Assembly (NCBI RefSeq): GCF_038738535.1
Contig: NZ_CP046128.1
Span: 1,054,001 to 1,118,000 of the forward strand
From: Bacillus pumilus
GTDB lineage: Bacteria; Bacillota; Bacilli; Bacillales; Bacillaceae
Reading direction: 5' to 3'
Length of the DNA stretch: 64,000 nucleotides
The stretch's first letter is position 1; the number at the start of each line of letters is the position of its first letter. Position numbers and translations under genes: made by a program. The notes beneath the pieces are model-generated. The model was not told where the DNA came from and did no database searches. It was given only the letters and a program-made list of their open reading frames with translations. Below are positions 18,834 to 28,131 of the stretch, piece by piece.

Positions 18834-20658
18834 GGATGTTTGACTCCTTTTCTTTCTGATGAATGTAGGTGGTCAGTTCTGCTGTTAAATCTGATCGAAG
18901 GAAAGGGGTAATTAAATAAATGCCATTAAACAATTCACAGGCTGTATCTAATAAAGAGCGGGCAATCGCTAAGCCTTCTGCTCGCTGCTTTTCCTTATCC
19001 TCGCCAGCCTTGGCCATAATGTCACGAATGGAATCAGATAATTTGATGCCTGGAATTTCATGATGAATAAACTCTGCATTTCGGCTGCTTGTTAACGGCA
19101 TAATGCCAATATAAATCGGTTTATCCAAATGACGGCTCTCCTCATGAATTTTCACAAGCTGTTCCTCAGAATAAACAGGCTGTGAAACAAAATAATCAGC
19201 GCCGTATTCGATTTTTTTCTCAAGACGTTTGACCGCTTTATCAATGTGACGAACATTCGGGTTAAACGCGCCAGCTACTGAAAAATTGGTCTTTTTACCA
19301 AGCGGCTTCCCTGAGAAAGAAAGACCTTCGTTAAACTGCTTGATCAGCCGGATCAAATCAAAGGAGGTTAAATCGTAAACCGACGTTGCACCTGGGAAAT
19401 CTCCAATCTTAGATGGATCGCCTGTAATGGCTAAAATATCAGTTAAACCAAGCGTGTCGAGACCCATCAAATGGGATTGAAGCCCAATCAAATTACGATC
19501 ACGGCACGTAATATGGACAAGTGAACGCATATCAAGCTGCTGTTTCAATAATGCGCCGCAAGCCACATTGCTAATGCGCGGGGTCGCAAGAGAATTATCA
19601 GCTAATGTCAAGGCATCAATGCCTGCATTCTTTAATTCATTTGCAGCGACGAGAAATTTTTCGAAGTTCAGCTTCTTCGGCGGATCAAGTTCTACAATAA
19701 TCGTCCGTTTTTCCGCAGCGAGCTCATCAAGACCTGGTTCAGTCCGCTGATCTTGAATCGAAATGATTTCTTCTTTTAATACTTTCACTTCTTTTTCAGT
19801 GATCGGCGCTAAATCCTTGACCGCTTCAGCCATTGCGTGAATATGCTGAGGTGTTGTTCCGCAGCAGCCGCCGATAATACGTGCGCCTTGATTTCTAAAC
19901 TCAAGTGCACTTTTTCGAAAATAATCGTTATCTGTATCATAGACGAGTCTGCCTTCTTCAAGAGAGGGAAGACTGCTGTTAGGATAGACTGACAAATGGG
20001 AATTTTCTAAAATCGGTACGCCTTCGAGTGCCTGAATCATATGATAAGGGCCCAGTCTGCAGTTGATGCCGACGACATCTGCGCCAAGAGAGGACAATTC
20101 AGATAAACCATCCTTGAGCGGGGTTCCATCCTGCAAAACACCTTGTTCATGCATGGAGACGTTCATGACAATCGGGAGAGGCGTTTCTTTGCGTGCAATT
20201 TGGAGAACGGCCTTCGCTTCTTCCATGTCATAGTACGTTTCTAGCAATAATCCGTCAGGCTGTTCATTTAATAGAATGTACAGCTGCTCTCTAAAGCTTC
20301 GTTTAATTTCTTCAATAGAGTAGGCATTTTTGTTAAATGTTCGAATGCCGCCGATCGTTCCGAGTACATAAGCGGAGCCTGCGGCTGCTTTTGCGATTTG
20401 TACGGCCTTTGTATTGATGCGCTTTGTTTCTTCCTCTAAGCCGTAGCGGGATAGTTTAATATAATTCGCACCGTACGTATTTGTTTGGATGATGTCAGCA
20501 CCAGCCTGCACATATGCCTCATGCACGCGCTTTACTTCCTCTTCTTTCGATAAATTTAATTCTTCAAAGCAGCGGTCAATGCCGTAAGAGTATAAAAGTG
20601 TTCCCATTGCACCGTCAGCAATCAGTACGCGGTTTTGTAAGTCTTGTAATAGGCCCAT
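18817..20658 (-). CDS. yitJ: Bifunctional homocysteine S-methyltransferase / methylenetetrahydrofolate reductase YitJ
   Basis: A 613-residue fusion. The N-terminal half (about 1-290) is a homocysteine S-methyltransferase barrel with [11 protein letters not shown] near residue 262 for zinc. The C-terminal half (about 315-600) is a MetF-like, FAD-dependent 5,10-methylenetetrahydrofolate reductase with ITCRDRN and [17 protein letters not shown]. It supplies methyl-tetrahydrofolate, here directly to the co-encoded MetH. Length and architecture match B. subtilis YitJ, and the upstream SAM-I riboswitch is the same one that controls yitJ there. The ATG at 20658 follows AAGGAGGAAACC. Confidence 0.95.
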   Translation of the reverse strand: MGLLQDLQNRVLIADGAMGTLLYSYGIDRCFEELNLSKEEEVKRVHEAYVQAGADIIQTNTYGANYIKLSRYGLEEETKRINTKAVQIAKAAAGSAYVLGTIGGIRTFNKNAYSIEEIKRSFREQLYILLNEQPDGLLLETYYDMEEAKAVLQIARKETPLPIVMNVSMHEQGVLQDGTPLKDGLSELSSLGADVVGINCRLGPYHMIQALEGVPILENSHLSVYPNSSLPSLEEGRLVYDTDNDYFRKSALEFRNQGARIIGGCCGTTPQHIHAMAEAVKDLAPITEKEVKVLKEEIISIQDQRTEPGLDELAAEKRTIIVELDPPKKLNFEKFLVAANELKNAGIDALTLADNSLATPRISNVACGALLKQQLDMRSLVHITCRDRNLIGLQSHLMGLDTLGLTDILAITGDPSKIGDFPGATSVYDLTSFDLIRLIKQFNEGLSFSGKPLGKKTNFSVAGAFNPNVRHIDKAVKRLEKKIEYGADYFVSQPVYSEEQLVKIHEESRHLDKPIYIGIMPLTSSRNAEFIHHEIPGIKLSDSIRDIMAKAGEDKEKQRAEGLAIARSLLDTACELFNGIYLITPFLRSDLTAELTTYIHQKEKESNIHVNYH

Positions 20659-20683
20659 TGGTTTCCTCCTTATTTCTATGTAA

Positions 20684-20853
20684 CAAAAAAAGCCTTCTGA
20701 TAAGAAGAAGACTTTTTGGCTGTATCGTAATTCTTCTCCTTATCTTCCAAGCAGTTGCTTGCTGGATTTAGCACCTTGGTCATAGAAAATATATTTCTAC
20801 TACACCGGTTGCTGAGGCTTCACAGGGCCAGTCCCTCTGCCTCTCTTGATAAG
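20684..20853 (-). promoter_or_regulatory. SAM-I riboswitch (S-box) controlling yitJ-metH
   Basis: Read on the minus strand, the leader starts CTTATCAAGAGAGGCAGAGG, continues with GACTGGCCC and CAGCAACCGG, then AAGGTGCTAAATCCAGC, and closes P1 with GGAAGATAAG; these are the conserved S-box blocks (aptamer 20739-20853). It is followed by an intrinsic terminator, AGTCTTCT paired with AGAAGGCT and a run of T (20684-20713). By analogy with the B. subtilis yitJ leader, SAM binding should favour termination and switch the operon off. Confidence 0.95.
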
Positions 20854-20936
20854 AAAGTGATATGAACATGTCAATGAATTGAACTTCCATCAACTGTATC
20901 GAAAAAATCGAAAATAATCAATGGAAAATTTGAAAT

Positions 20937-21428
20937 TTATCGAAAATTTATAAATTGAACATCAATTGGCAAATCTGCCTTGCGCATAAGAGAAATAACC
21001 TCTTGTAAATCATCTTTATTTTTCCCTGTTACACGCACTTGGTCATCTTGAAACTGTGACTTCACTTTGATGCCGGATTGCTTAATGAGTGCATTGATCT
21101 TTTTGGCGTTGTCTTGATCAATCCCGCTGATCAGCTTCGCGCGCTGGCGTACTGTTCCGCCAAGGGCATGCTCGGTTTTTCCGTAGTCGATGTTTTTAGT
21201 TGGAACATCTCGTTTGATCAGCTTTGTCACAAGCACATCTTTTAGCTGCTCCAGCTTAAAGTCATCATCAGAGATGAGAACGAGCTCTTCTTTTTCAAGA
21301 GAAATATCACTTTTACTTCCTTTAAAATCATAACGGTTTTTAATTTCTTTCAGCGCTGCTTGAACAGCGTTTTGCACCTCTGGCAGTTCTACCTTCGATA
21401 CAATGTCAAATGAGCTTTCTTTTGCCAT
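20937..21428 (-). CDS. yitK: YajQ family nucleotide-binding protein YitK
   Basis: A 163-residue member of the YajQ (UPF0234) family: two RNP-like alpha/beta domains, beginning [22 protein letters not shown] and with the conserved [11 protein letters not shown] near residues 32-42 and [20 protein letters not shown] near 76-95. Family members bind nucleotides, and some bind cyclic di-GMP; the role in Bacillus is not established. The length is typical. It lies upstream of, and in the same direction as, the yitJ operon but is separated from it by the S-box leader, so it is a separate unit with its own ATG behind a GGAGGTCATG site. Confidence 0.9.
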   Translation of the reverse strand: MAKESSFDIVSKVELPEVQNAVQAALKEIKNRYDFKGSKSDISLEKEELVLISDDDFKLEQLKDVLVTKLIKRDVPTKNIDYGKTEHALGGTVRQRAKLISGIDQDNAKKINALIKQSGIKVKSQFQDDQVRVTGKNKDDLQEVISLMRKADLPIDVQFINFR

Positions 21429-21665
21429 AACACATGACCTCCATGTATAGATATTGCGTCTATTTTATCATGCAAATAGGAGAAGAAGAAACTTTATCGA
21501 AGAGACGAGTCAAAGAGTTCAGCCGGCAGCGGTATAAATCGTATCCGGTTTGTCCACTTTAGCTAACAGAACTAGAGATGTTCATGTGGGGAGAAGTATA
21601 GTAGAATAAAGTGAATCAAAAGATGAACGAACGCTCTTTTATGGGCAGATAGGAAGGAAGAGAAC

Positions 21666-22514
21666 ATGAGACCAGGTGAGCAACTGACCTTGCAAATAGA
21701 GAACGAGATGGAATACGGCTACTTTTTGACAGATGGTGAAGATTCGGTCCTCTTGCACCGCAGTGAGATGACAGAGGATATTGGTGACCGAGATGAAGTA
21801 GAGGTCTACTTATATGTAGATCATGAAGAAAGACTGGCTGCCACGATGAAAATACCTACAATCAATGCGCATACATATGGCTGGGTAGAAGTCGTAGACG
21901 TGGTAGAAGACATGGGCGCATTTGTCGATGTCGGGCTGTCAAAGGATGCACTTGTTGCAATAGAACACCTCCCGCCTTTTGAGGAAGCATGGCCAAAAAA
22001 AGGAGACAAACTCTACTGTATGCTGAAAGTCACAAGCTACGGCAGAATGTTCGCAAAGCCAGCCACTGAAGATGTGATCAGTGAATTGTTTACTGAGGCA
22101 CCTGAAACCTTAATGAACAAAGAAATCACTGGAACCATTTATCGCTTAATTGCGACAGGCTCTTTTATGCTGACAGATACAGGCGTGCGAGGGTTTATCC
22201 ACCGCACGGAACGAAAGGAAGAACCAAGATTAGGATCGACCGTGACAGGACGCGTCATTGCCGTGAAAGAGGATGGAACCGTGAACGTTTCTCTGCTTCC
22301 TAGAAAACAGGAAGCGTTATCTGTCGATGCAGAAGAAATCTTAACCTATATGAGAACGAGAAATGGTGCCATGCCTTATGGGGACAAAAGTGATCCAGAA
22401 GACATCCGCGAACGATTCCAAATGAGCAAGGCAGCCTTTAAACGAGCATTAGGCCATTTGATGAAAAATGACTTAGTTTACCAAAAAGAGGGCTGGACAT
22501 ACGAGAAAAAATGA
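21666..22514 (+). CDS. yitL: S1-domain RNA-binding protein YitL (CvfB family)
   Basis: A 282-residue protein of the CvfB family: three S1-like OB domains (about 1-65, 68-140 and 145-215) and a winged-helix C-terminus (about 225-280, GDKSDPEDIRERFQMSKAAFKRAL). CvfB in Staphylococcus binds RNA and affects virulence gene expression; the B. subtilis role is little known. Position next to yitK, divergent, matches yitK-yitL. The ATG follows AGGAAGGAAGAGAAC. Its stop lies directly before a structured element with a terminator hairpin. Confidence 0.88.
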   Translation: MRPGEQLTLQIENEMEYGYFLTDGEDSVLLHRSEMTEDIGDRDEVEVYLYVDHEERLAATMKIPTINAHTYGWVEVVDVVEDMGAFVDVGLSKDALVAIEHLPPFEEAWPKKGDKLYCMLKVTSYGRMFAKPATEDVISELFTEAPETLMNKEITGTIYRLIATGSFMLTDTGVRGFIHRTERKEEPRLGSTVTGRVIAVKEDGTVNVSLLPRKQEALSVDAEEILTYMRTRNGAMPYGDKSDPEDIRERFQMSKAAFKRALGHLMKNDLVYQKEGWTYEKK

Positions 22515-22515
22515 G

Positions 22516-22607
22516 CAGCGTGAAATCCAAACCCTGACTTCAAGGGTTTTCATATCACACTGAAATGAAGACAAAGGGATAAAATCATCATGATTTTATC
22601 CCTTTTT
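22516..22607 (+). repeat. Structured RNA-like element, short copy, ending in a terminator
   Basis: Three nested parts are visible. The outer stem CAGCGTGA (22516-22523) faces TCACACTG (22555-22562) with one C-A mismatch. The inner stem AAACCCT (22529-22535) pairs with AGGGTTT (22543-22549). Then comes a terminator AGGGATAAAAT / ATTTTATCCCT with a T run (22575-22607). The block from AAGGGTTT to the terminator is about 80 percent identical to 54313-54376. It follows yitL by two bases and would at least end yitL transcription. Confidence 0.7.
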
Positions 22608-22628
22608 TTATATTTGTTATAAATAATG

Positions 22629-22670
22629 GGTTTTTTCAGTGAAAAAAGTCATGAAAAAAGCTGAAAAACC
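22629..22670. repeat. Inverted repeat upstream of the BMP lipoprotein gene
   Basis: GGTTTTTTCAG (22629-22639) is the near-perfect reverse complement of CTGAAAAACC (22661-22670), enclosing an A-rich segment. It may be an operator or a leader hairpin for the lipoprotein-chemoreceptor operon; its role is unknown. Confidence 0.4.
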
Positions 22671-22747
22671 TTCACTTAATCATTGAAACAACGCCTCTCA
22701 AATCCGATAAGAAAGGAGTAAGGATGATAAAAGGAGTGTGTGTGTGG

Positions 22748-23725
22748 ATGAAAGTGAAAATTTCATTGCTTCTGGTGGCAGCCCTGCTTATGGTGCTCGC
22801 CGCATGCAGCAATCAGCAAGGGAAACCACCGGCATCAAATGCGAAGCATATTGGCGTTATGCTCACAGATGATGGTCTTGGTGATCAATCATTTAATGAT
22901 TCATCATTTAAAGGATTAGAAAAAGCACGTGATGACCTTGGGATTGAATTTGATTATAGAGAAATTGCAGAAACCGATACATATGAAAAAGGACTGACCG
23001 AGCTTGTAAAAGATGGCAATGACCTCGTCATCGGAGTAGGCTTCAGTATGCAAGAAGATTTAGAAAAAGTCGCAAAGAAATATCCGAAGAAGCAGTTCCT
23101 TCTCATCGATGCCGTATCTGAGCTGAAAAATGTGACCTCCGTGACGTTTAAAGAAGAGCAAGGCAGCTATTTAGCGGGCGCACTTGCTGCCATGACAACG
23201 AAAAGTGATGTCATTGGATTTGTTGGCGGTGTCGATGCGGATTTGATCCATCGTTTTGAAAAAGGGTTCCAAAAAGGCGCCAAATCAGTAAATCCGAACA
23301 TCAAGATCTTATCCACCTATGCTAATACGTTTAGTGATGCGGGCAAAGGCAGTAAAATAGCCAAAGGCATGATCAAAAAGAAAGCAGACGTTTTATATGC
23401 CGCAGCTGGCTATACAGGTGTCGGTGTATTAAAAGAAGCGCAAGCGCAGGGCAAATATGCCATTGGTGTAGATAGTGATCAGTACTACACCGCTGAAAAA
23501 GCGGTAATTTCGTCCATGGTAAAAAAAGTCGATGAAGTGGTCTATCAATTCAGCGAACAGCTCGTCAAGAACAATCAAAACAAAAATGGGCATGTTATCT
23601 ACGACTTAAGCAATGACGGAATCGATATGGCAAGAATTCGGGTGATGAAGAATGCTGAGACATTGACCAAAAAAGTAAATGAACTGAAGCAGAAACTTCT
23701 AAAAGAAGAGGGGGACGCATCATGA
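22748..23725 (+). CDS. BMP family (PnrA-like) substrate-binding lipoprotein
   Basis: A 325-residue lipoprotein. The signal peptide ends in the lipobox LAAC (cysteine about residue 20 from this start), so the mature protein is anchored outside the membrane. The rest is a periplasmic-binding-protein fold of the basic membrane protein class, with [21 protein letters not shown] near 37-57 and [17 protein letters not shown] in the middle. Known relatives (PnrA, NupN) bind purine nucleosides. An ATG eight codons upstream (22724) is also possible, but the preferred one gives a normal lysine-led signal peptide and has AAAAGGAG ahead. No ABC transporter genes follow; instead a chemoreceptor is coupled by an ATGA overlap. 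Confidence 0.88.
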   Translation: MKVKISLLLVAALLMVLAACSNQQGKPPASNAKHIGVMLTDDGLGDQSFNDSSFKGLEKARDDLGIEFDYREIAETDTYEKGLTELVKDGNDLVIGVGFSMQEDLEKVAKKYPKKQFLLIDAVSELKNVTSVTFKEEQGSYLAGALAAMTTKSDVIGFVGGVDADLIHRFEKGFQKGAKSVNPNIKILSTYANTFSDAGKGSKIAKGMIKKKADVLYAAAGYTGVGVLKEAQAQGKYAIGVDSDQYYTAEKAVISSMVKKVDEVVYQFSEQLVKNNQNKNGHVIYDLSNDGIDMARIRVMKNAETLTKKVNELKQKLLKEEGDAS

Positions 23726-25371
23726 GCTTGCGCATCAAAATTTTACTCAACTCACTCGTCTCACTTCTTTTAGCAGTTGGCGTCATCGCCTTTATCATTG
23801 TCAGTATGACAAAGATCCAATCATCAAATGAAACAGAAGTTCAAACCTTATTAAACGTTCAAAAAACAAAAGCAAGCTTTGAAAGCGTCGAACAAGCCAT
23901 GACCAATTATTCAATGACACTTTCTGATGAACAGCTAGAGGTTGTTCAAACCGATATTTCTACAGCAAAAAAACAGCTGCAAACGTTAAACAAACATGCA
24001 GGAAATATCAACAAAGATGCATTAACAAGGTTAAATGCAAAATATGACACGTGGACCAAGGAAGCAAATAATGCCATTGGTGAAAAAAACGCATCGGATG
24101 CAAGACGGGTCGCTGCAAGAATTGATGGTGTTTTAAACGACGTCCATACAATGAATAAAAGAGCAGAAGAAGCGTATAAACAAAATCAAGAGAATACATC
24201 TGATAATGTGCAATGGATCATCACCAGTGCACTCGTTGCAGCCCTCACGCTGATTGTCATTGCTGTCTTTTTAAATATTGGGTTAACAAGATCCATCGTG
24301 ACCCCTATCAAATCACTATCCTACCGAGCGAAGCAGATCGCAGAAGGCAACCTTGCTGTCGAGCGGATGCACATTCAGCGCAAGGATGAAATCGGCGGCT
24401 TGAATGAATCCTTTAATCAAATGACAGATCAGCTGATTAGTCTGATTAAAGAAATCAGCAATGTCTCAAGTCAAGTAGAGACATTCTCGATCCAGTTAGA
24501 TGATGAAAACAAAAAGCTGATGGAATCTGCAAATCAAGTATCTGTCTCGACAGACGAAATGGCAAATGGGTCACAAGCCATTTCAGAGGATCTCCAGCAT
24601 GGCGTCAGTTTGATTGAAAAGATGGATCAGCATGGACGTAAAAATTCCGAACGTTCACAAACAGTCATCCAAAGTACTGAGGATGCCATAGAAGCAGTGG
24701 AAAGTGGAAAGCACACGTTAACAGAAACAAAAACGGCGATTGAAAAAAATACACATGCCACAAGGCAAATCGAGCAGTCAGCAGGAGAATTCACGCAATA
24801 CGCCAGCGGCATCTCGGCCATGGCCAAAACTGTTTCTGACATTGCGGATCAGACAAACTTACTTTCGCTAAATGCGGCGATTGAAGCGGCAAGAGCAGGT
24901 GAAGCTGGAAAAGGCTTTGCTGTTGTTGCAGATGAAATTCGTAAGCTTGCCGATGAATCATCTAACGCTACAAGACAAATCTTTGATATGGTCAGTCATA
25001 TTGAAAGAGGCATTCAATCCATTAGTCAAACTGTCAAAGAAGGAGTCAAGCTTTCACTTCAACAGCAGGATGCGATGGACAAAACCTCACACTCCTTTGA
25101 AGATATAGAAACAAAAGCGCAGCACATTAAACAAGAAATGGCTGTCTTAAATGACCAAATTGTTCAATCAACAGAGCTTGGCGGACAAGTGCTGAACTCG
25201 ATTGAAAATATTAGTGCGGTTGTAGAAGAAACAGCAGCTGGCAGCGAAGAAATTTCTGCCTCTGCCAATGAACAGCTGCAATCATTCCATCAAATGAACA
25301 AACAGGTAGAAGAACTGATGAGTATGACGGCAAGGTTAAATGAAACCGTCCATCGGTTTAAACTTTCATAA
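23722..25371 (+). CDS. Methyl-accepting chemotaxis protein
   Basis: A 549-residue transmembrane chemoreceptor. TM1 at about 7-29, an extracytoplasmic mostly helical sensor of about 140 residues (30-170, four-helix-bundle type), TM2 at about 170-192, HAMP domain (about 193-248), and the cytoplasmic signalling coiled coil whose hairpin tip [17 protein letters not shown] lies near residues 382-398. It signals to CheA/CheW. The ATG overlaps the stop of the BMP lipoprotein gene (ATGA), implying stoichiometric synthesis; the binding protein may present its ligand to this receptor. I recognise no counterpart at this place in B. subtilis. A strong terminator follows. Confidence 0.92.
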   Translation: MSLRIKILLNSLVSLLLAVGVIAFIIVSMTKIQSSNETEVQTLLNVQKTKASFESVEQAMTNYSMTLSDEQLEVVQTDISTAKKQLQTLNKHAGNINKDALTRLNAKYDTWTKEANNAIGEKNASDARRVAARIDGVLNDVHTMNKRAEEAYKQNQENTSDNVQWIITSALVAALTLIVIAVFLNIGLTRSIVTPIKSLSYRAKQIAEGNLAVERMHIQRKDEIGGLNESFNQMTDQLISLIKEISNVSSQVETFSIQLDDENKKLMESANQVSVSTDEMANGSQAISEDLQHGVSLIEKMDQHGRKNSERSQTVIQSTEDAIEAVESGKHTLTETKTAIEKNTHATRQIEQSAGEFTQYASGISAMAKTVSDIADQTNLLSLNAAIEAARAGEAGKGFAVVADEIRKLADESSNATRQIFDMVSHIERGIQSISQTVKEGVKLSLQQQDAMDKTSHSFEDIETKAQHIKQEMAVLNDQIVQSTELGGQVLNSIENISAVVEETAAGSEEISASANEQLQSFHQMNKQVEELMSMTARLNETVHRFKLS

Positions 25372-25383
25372 GTCATAAGAAAA

Positions 25384-25424
25384 GCACCCTTCCCGTGATG
25401 TGTCAGGGAAGGGTGCTTTTTATG
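25384..25424. terminator. Bidirectional terminator between the chemoreceptor gene and yitS
   Basis: AAAAGCACCCTTCCC pairs with GGGAAGGGTGCTTTT around an eleven-base loop. A-run and T-run on the two sides allow use by both converging genes. Confidence 0.9.
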
Positions 25425-26277
25425 ATGGTTTGCCTGTAAAGAAGATTGCAAGCGTGCCTGGGCCTGAATGGGACCCAACAGCCGCGCCGACAATCTGAAT
25501 ATCAATTTCTTTTGGATGAAATTCGGCTTCAATCAATTGTCTCATGTCTTCTGCAAGTGCAGGATCATCACCATGACTAATGCCCACCGTTTGATTTGGC
25601 CAATCCGTTCCACGTTCTTTCATCAGTTCAATAATGCGTTTCAACAGCTTTTTACGTCCGCGGATTTTCTCAAGTGGTATGAGCTTTCCATCCTCGACGT
25701 GTAAAATGGGCTTAATGCTTAATAAACCGCCAACAAATGCGGACGCTTTACTGATTCTTCCGCCTCTTGCTAAATACGATAAATCGTCTACAGTAAAAAT
25801 ATGTTGTAAAGATTCGCAAAAATGCTTTACAGACGTTTCAATTTCTTGTATTGTATTTCCGTCAATGGCAAGTGATTGAGCGTGTTTGACAGCAAGCCCA
25901 TAGCCGAGTGAAGCACATTTAGAATCAATGATTCGCAAATCAAAATCAGGGTATTCTTCCTTCACTTCGTTTGCCATCATCACAGCTGTTTGGTATGTAC
26001 CGGAAAGCTCTGATGAAAAGGCAACATAGATTGCAGATGTATGGGTTTGTGCGACAGAAACAAAGGCTTCTTTGATTCGGTTTGGTGAAGCTTGTGACGT
26101 TTTTGGGCTGGCACCTTGTCTCATCGCATCAAATACTTGTTTTGGTTCAATGGTGATCAAATCTTCAAATTCCTGCTCGCCAAGTAACACACGCAGCGGA
26201 ATGAGCGTCATGTTATGTTCATCATAATAAGAAAGAGGCAGATCAGCAGCACTGTCTGCTATGATATGAACAGTCAT
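25420..26277 (-). CDS. yitS: DegV family fatty-acid-binding protein YitS
   Basis: A 285-residue DegV protein: N-terminal [20 protein letters not shown], the middle [12 protein letters not shown] segment and [12 protein letters not shown], and a C-terminal half with [19 protein letters not shown], all typical. DegV proteins (FakB type) hold a fatty acid for phosphorylation by the FakA kinase; whether YitS does so is inferred from the family. The ATG at 26277 is preferred over the TTG one codon up, with AGAAGGG upstream. Neighbour yitT is divergent, as in B. subtilis. Confidence 0.9.
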   Translation of the reverse strand: MTVHIIADSAADLPLSYYDEHNMTLIPLRVLLGEQEFEDLITIEPKQVFDAMRQGASPKTSQASPNRIKEAFVSVAQTHTSAIYVAFSSELSGTYQTAVMMANEVKEEYPDFDLRIIDSKCASLGYGLAVKHAQSLAIDGNTIQEIETSVKHFCESLQHIFTVDDLSYLARGGRISKASAFVGGLLSIKPILHVEDGKLIPLEKIRGRKKLLKRIIELMKERGTDWPNQTVGISHGDDPALAEDMRQLIEAEFHPKEIDIQIVGAAVGSHSGPGTLAIFFTGKPS

Positions 26278-26417
26278 CAAAATCCCTTCTTTCTAAAAAT
26301 ATCAGCCATATTTTACATCTTTTTAGCCTAACTATATCACAGAAATCATCTTTTCGTGTTCAAATTCTAAATTTTAGGGAAAACCATAGAGAGAATGGTA
26401 AGTGGAGGAATGACAAT

Positions 26418-27260
26418 ATGTTCATTGGAGAAGCAAAAAAACTCATTGTCGTCGTCATTGGTGCACTGCTCAATGCGATTGGACTGAACTTATTCTTAAT
26501 CCCAGCTGATGTATACGCGAGCGGGTTTACAGGGGTGGCCCAGCTGTTATCCAGCTTAATGGATCAATATGCGCCATTTTATATATCAACAGGGATCCTA
26601 TTATTTATTTTAAATATTCCAGTCGGCATTTTAGGCTGGATGAAAGTTGGCCGTTCCTTTACGTTATACAGCATCATCAGTGTTGCACTGACGACCATTT
26701 TCCTCGGCATCTTACCGGAAACGAGTGTTTCACAGGATATATTACTAAATGCTGTGTTTGGCGGCGTCATATCTGCACTCGGGATTGGGATCACCCTCAA
26801 ATATGGGGCATCAACAGGCGGGCTCGACATCCTTGCCATGATCTTAGCGAAGTGGAAGGATAAACCAGTCGGCACATATTTCTTCATTTTAAATGGAATC
26901 ATCATCTTTACAGCAGGATTATTACAAGGTTGGGAGAAAGCATTATATACCCTTGTCACATTATATGTGACCACAAGGGTCATTGATGCCATCCATACAA
27001 GACATGAGAAGCTGACCGCGATGATTGTGACGAAGAAAGCTGATGAAATCAAAGAAGCCATTTATGGAAAAATGGTTAGGGGCATTACGACTGTACCTGC
27101 AAAAGGAGCTTTTACCAACGAGCAAAAAGAAATGATGGTGATCGTCATTACAAGGTATGAGCTGTATGAACTTGAACAAATTATTAAAGAAGTCGATCCA
27201 AAAGCCTTTACAAATATTGTGCAAACAACCAATATTCTTGGATTTTTCAGACGAGATTAA
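26418..27260 (+). CDS. yitT: YitT family membrane protein
   Basis: A 280-residue protein with an N-terminal membrane domain of five to six helices (about 8-195, the DUF161/YitT_membrane repeat, including NAIGLNLFLIPADVYASGFTG and the glycine-rich GASTGGLDILA) and a C-terminal cytoplasmic DUF2179 domain (about 215-275, RGITTVPAKGAFTNEQKEMM). Such proteins are widespread in Firmicutes; the transported molecule, if any, is unknown. It starts 140 bases from the divergent yitS and ends 14 bases before the lipoprotein gene, with which it is probably co-transcribed. Confidence 0.9.
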   Translation: MFIGEAKKLIVVVIGALLNAIGLNLFLIPADVYASGFTGVAQLLSSLMDQYAPFYISTGILLFILNIPVGILGWMKVGRSFTLYSIISVALTTIFLGILPETSVSQDILLNAVFGGVISALGIGITLKYGASTGGLDILAMILAKWKDKPVGTYFFILNGIIIFTAGLLQGWEKALYTLVTLYVTTRVIDAIHTRHEKLTAMIVTKKADEIKEAIYGKMVRGITTVPAKGAFTNEQKEMMVIVITRYELYELEQIIKEVDPKAFTNIVQTTNILGFFRRD

Positions 27261-27274
27261 AAGGTGGGTAGTAA

Positions 27275-27730
27275 ATGAAAAAAGGGTTGGTGCTTCTTCT
27301 CGTTTTATTGATTTTAGCCGCTTGTGGACAACAAAAAAAGGATGAACCAGACAAGGAGGTATCCGGTCAAATGGGAGAAAAAACGGTTGTACTCACAGTA
27401 GACCCCGTCCAGAAAGGTTCTTCGGTTCAATTTAACATGTCGCTGAAAAATGAATCAGATCGAGATATTGAATTTACTTTTAACACAAGCCAGAAATTCG
27501 AGCTCAGTGTGTATGACGAAAACGGAAATGAACAATACCGCTATTCGAAAGACCGTATGTTCACACAGGCCATCCAATCATTTGTGCTGAAGAAAGGCGA
27601 AGCCTATGATTTTCAAGATACGTGGTCAAACGGTGTCAAGCCGGGAACGTATGAAGCGGTCGTCACATTTAAAGGAAAAGCAGAAGGGCTGAAGCAAATC
27701 ACGGAAAAGAAAACGTTCCAAGTGAAATAA
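27275..27730 (+). CDS. Lipoprotein with a BsuPI (intracellular proteinase inhibitor) domain
   Basis: A 151-residue protein with a lipoprotein signal peptide (MKKGLVLLLVLLILAAC, lipobox cysteine at residue 17), a short charged linker and a beta-sandwich domain (about 35-150) with FNMSLKNESDRDIEFTF and SYDEN/NGNEQYRYS-type strands, resembling the BsuPI inhibitor. I recall B. subtilis ipi lying near yitT, so this may be its positional counterpart, but BsuPI is cytoplasmic while this version would be anchored outside the membrane. Whether it inhibits a protease is unknown. A terminator follows. Confidence 0.7.
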   Translation: MKKGLVLLLVLLILAACGQQKKDEPDKEVSGQMGEKTVVLTVDPVQKGSSVQFNMSLKNESDRDIEFTFNTSQKFELSVYDENGNEQYRYSKDRMFTQAIQSFVLKKGEAYDFQDTWSNGVKPGTYEAVVTFKGKAEGLKQITEKKTFQVK

Positions 27731-27754
27731 GTGCTTCCTGCTTCATGAGAATCA

Positions 27755-27788
27755 GAAAAAGCTGTCCAATGGTGGACAGCTTTTTTTA
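27755..27788. terminator. Bidirectional terminator between the BsuPI lipoprotein gene and yizC
   Basis: AAAAAGCTGTCC pairs with GGACAGCTTTTT around a six-base loop, followed by more T residues; the convergent small gene ends a few bases further. Confidence 0.88.
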
Positions 27789-27790
27789 TG

Positions 27791-27982
27791 TTAGAGATCA
27801 TCGAGCAAGTCTTGGAAGGTATGCAGTTGGTTTCTTTCTGCATCTGTCGAATTGGCAAATGCAGAAGATACGGCATTTTTGGCTCGTTTGACCGCCTGTT
27901 GACGCTCTAACCCAGATGAAAATGAAGAAGTAAGGGCTTCTTCAGTAAATGATTTGGCTTGATCAAAAAGTTCGTTTCTCAC
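27791..27982 (-). CDS. Small DUF3813-like protein (YizC-like)
   Basis: A 63-residue, mostly helical, acidic and glutamine-rich protein, MRNELFDQAKSFTEEAL and QTFQDLLDDL-type ends, resembling the DUF3813 family to which I assign B. subtilis YizC from memory. It starts with GTG behind GGAGGTTCATT. Its start overlaps the stop of a further small upstream gene, so both are probably translated from one message. The function is unknown. Confidence 0.6.
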   Translation of the reverse strand: MRNELFDQAKSFTEEALTSSFSSGLERQQAVKRAKNAVSSAFANSTDAERNQLHTFQDLLDDL

Positions 27983-28131
27983 AATGAACCTCCAGAAGCA
28001 TCAGTCTTCATATTTCCCCTGTCCGCCGCCGCTTCTTCAAGTGTCGAACGATAAGGAAAACGTGCGTCATGCAGACTGACTGAATCTTTACCTTGTTGTA
28101 TAAAGCGTTTCGATTTGCTTCTTTTACCCAT
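27979..28131 (-). CDS. Very small hypothetical protein, coupled to the YizC-like gene
   Basis: A 50-residue reading frame beginning MGKRSKSKRFIQQGKDSVSL, basic in its first third and acidic later (TLEEAAADRGN). Evidence that it is real: an ATG with AAAGGGGC upstream, and a TGA stop that overlaps the GTG start of the following gene, while its own 3' end carries that gene's GGAGG site. I do not recognise the family. Together with the YizC-like gene it lies downstream of yitU on the same strand, so all three may be one operon. Confidence 0.5.
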   Translation of the reverse strand: MGKRSKSKRFIQQGKDSVSLHDARFPYRSTLEEAAADRGNMKTDASGGSL

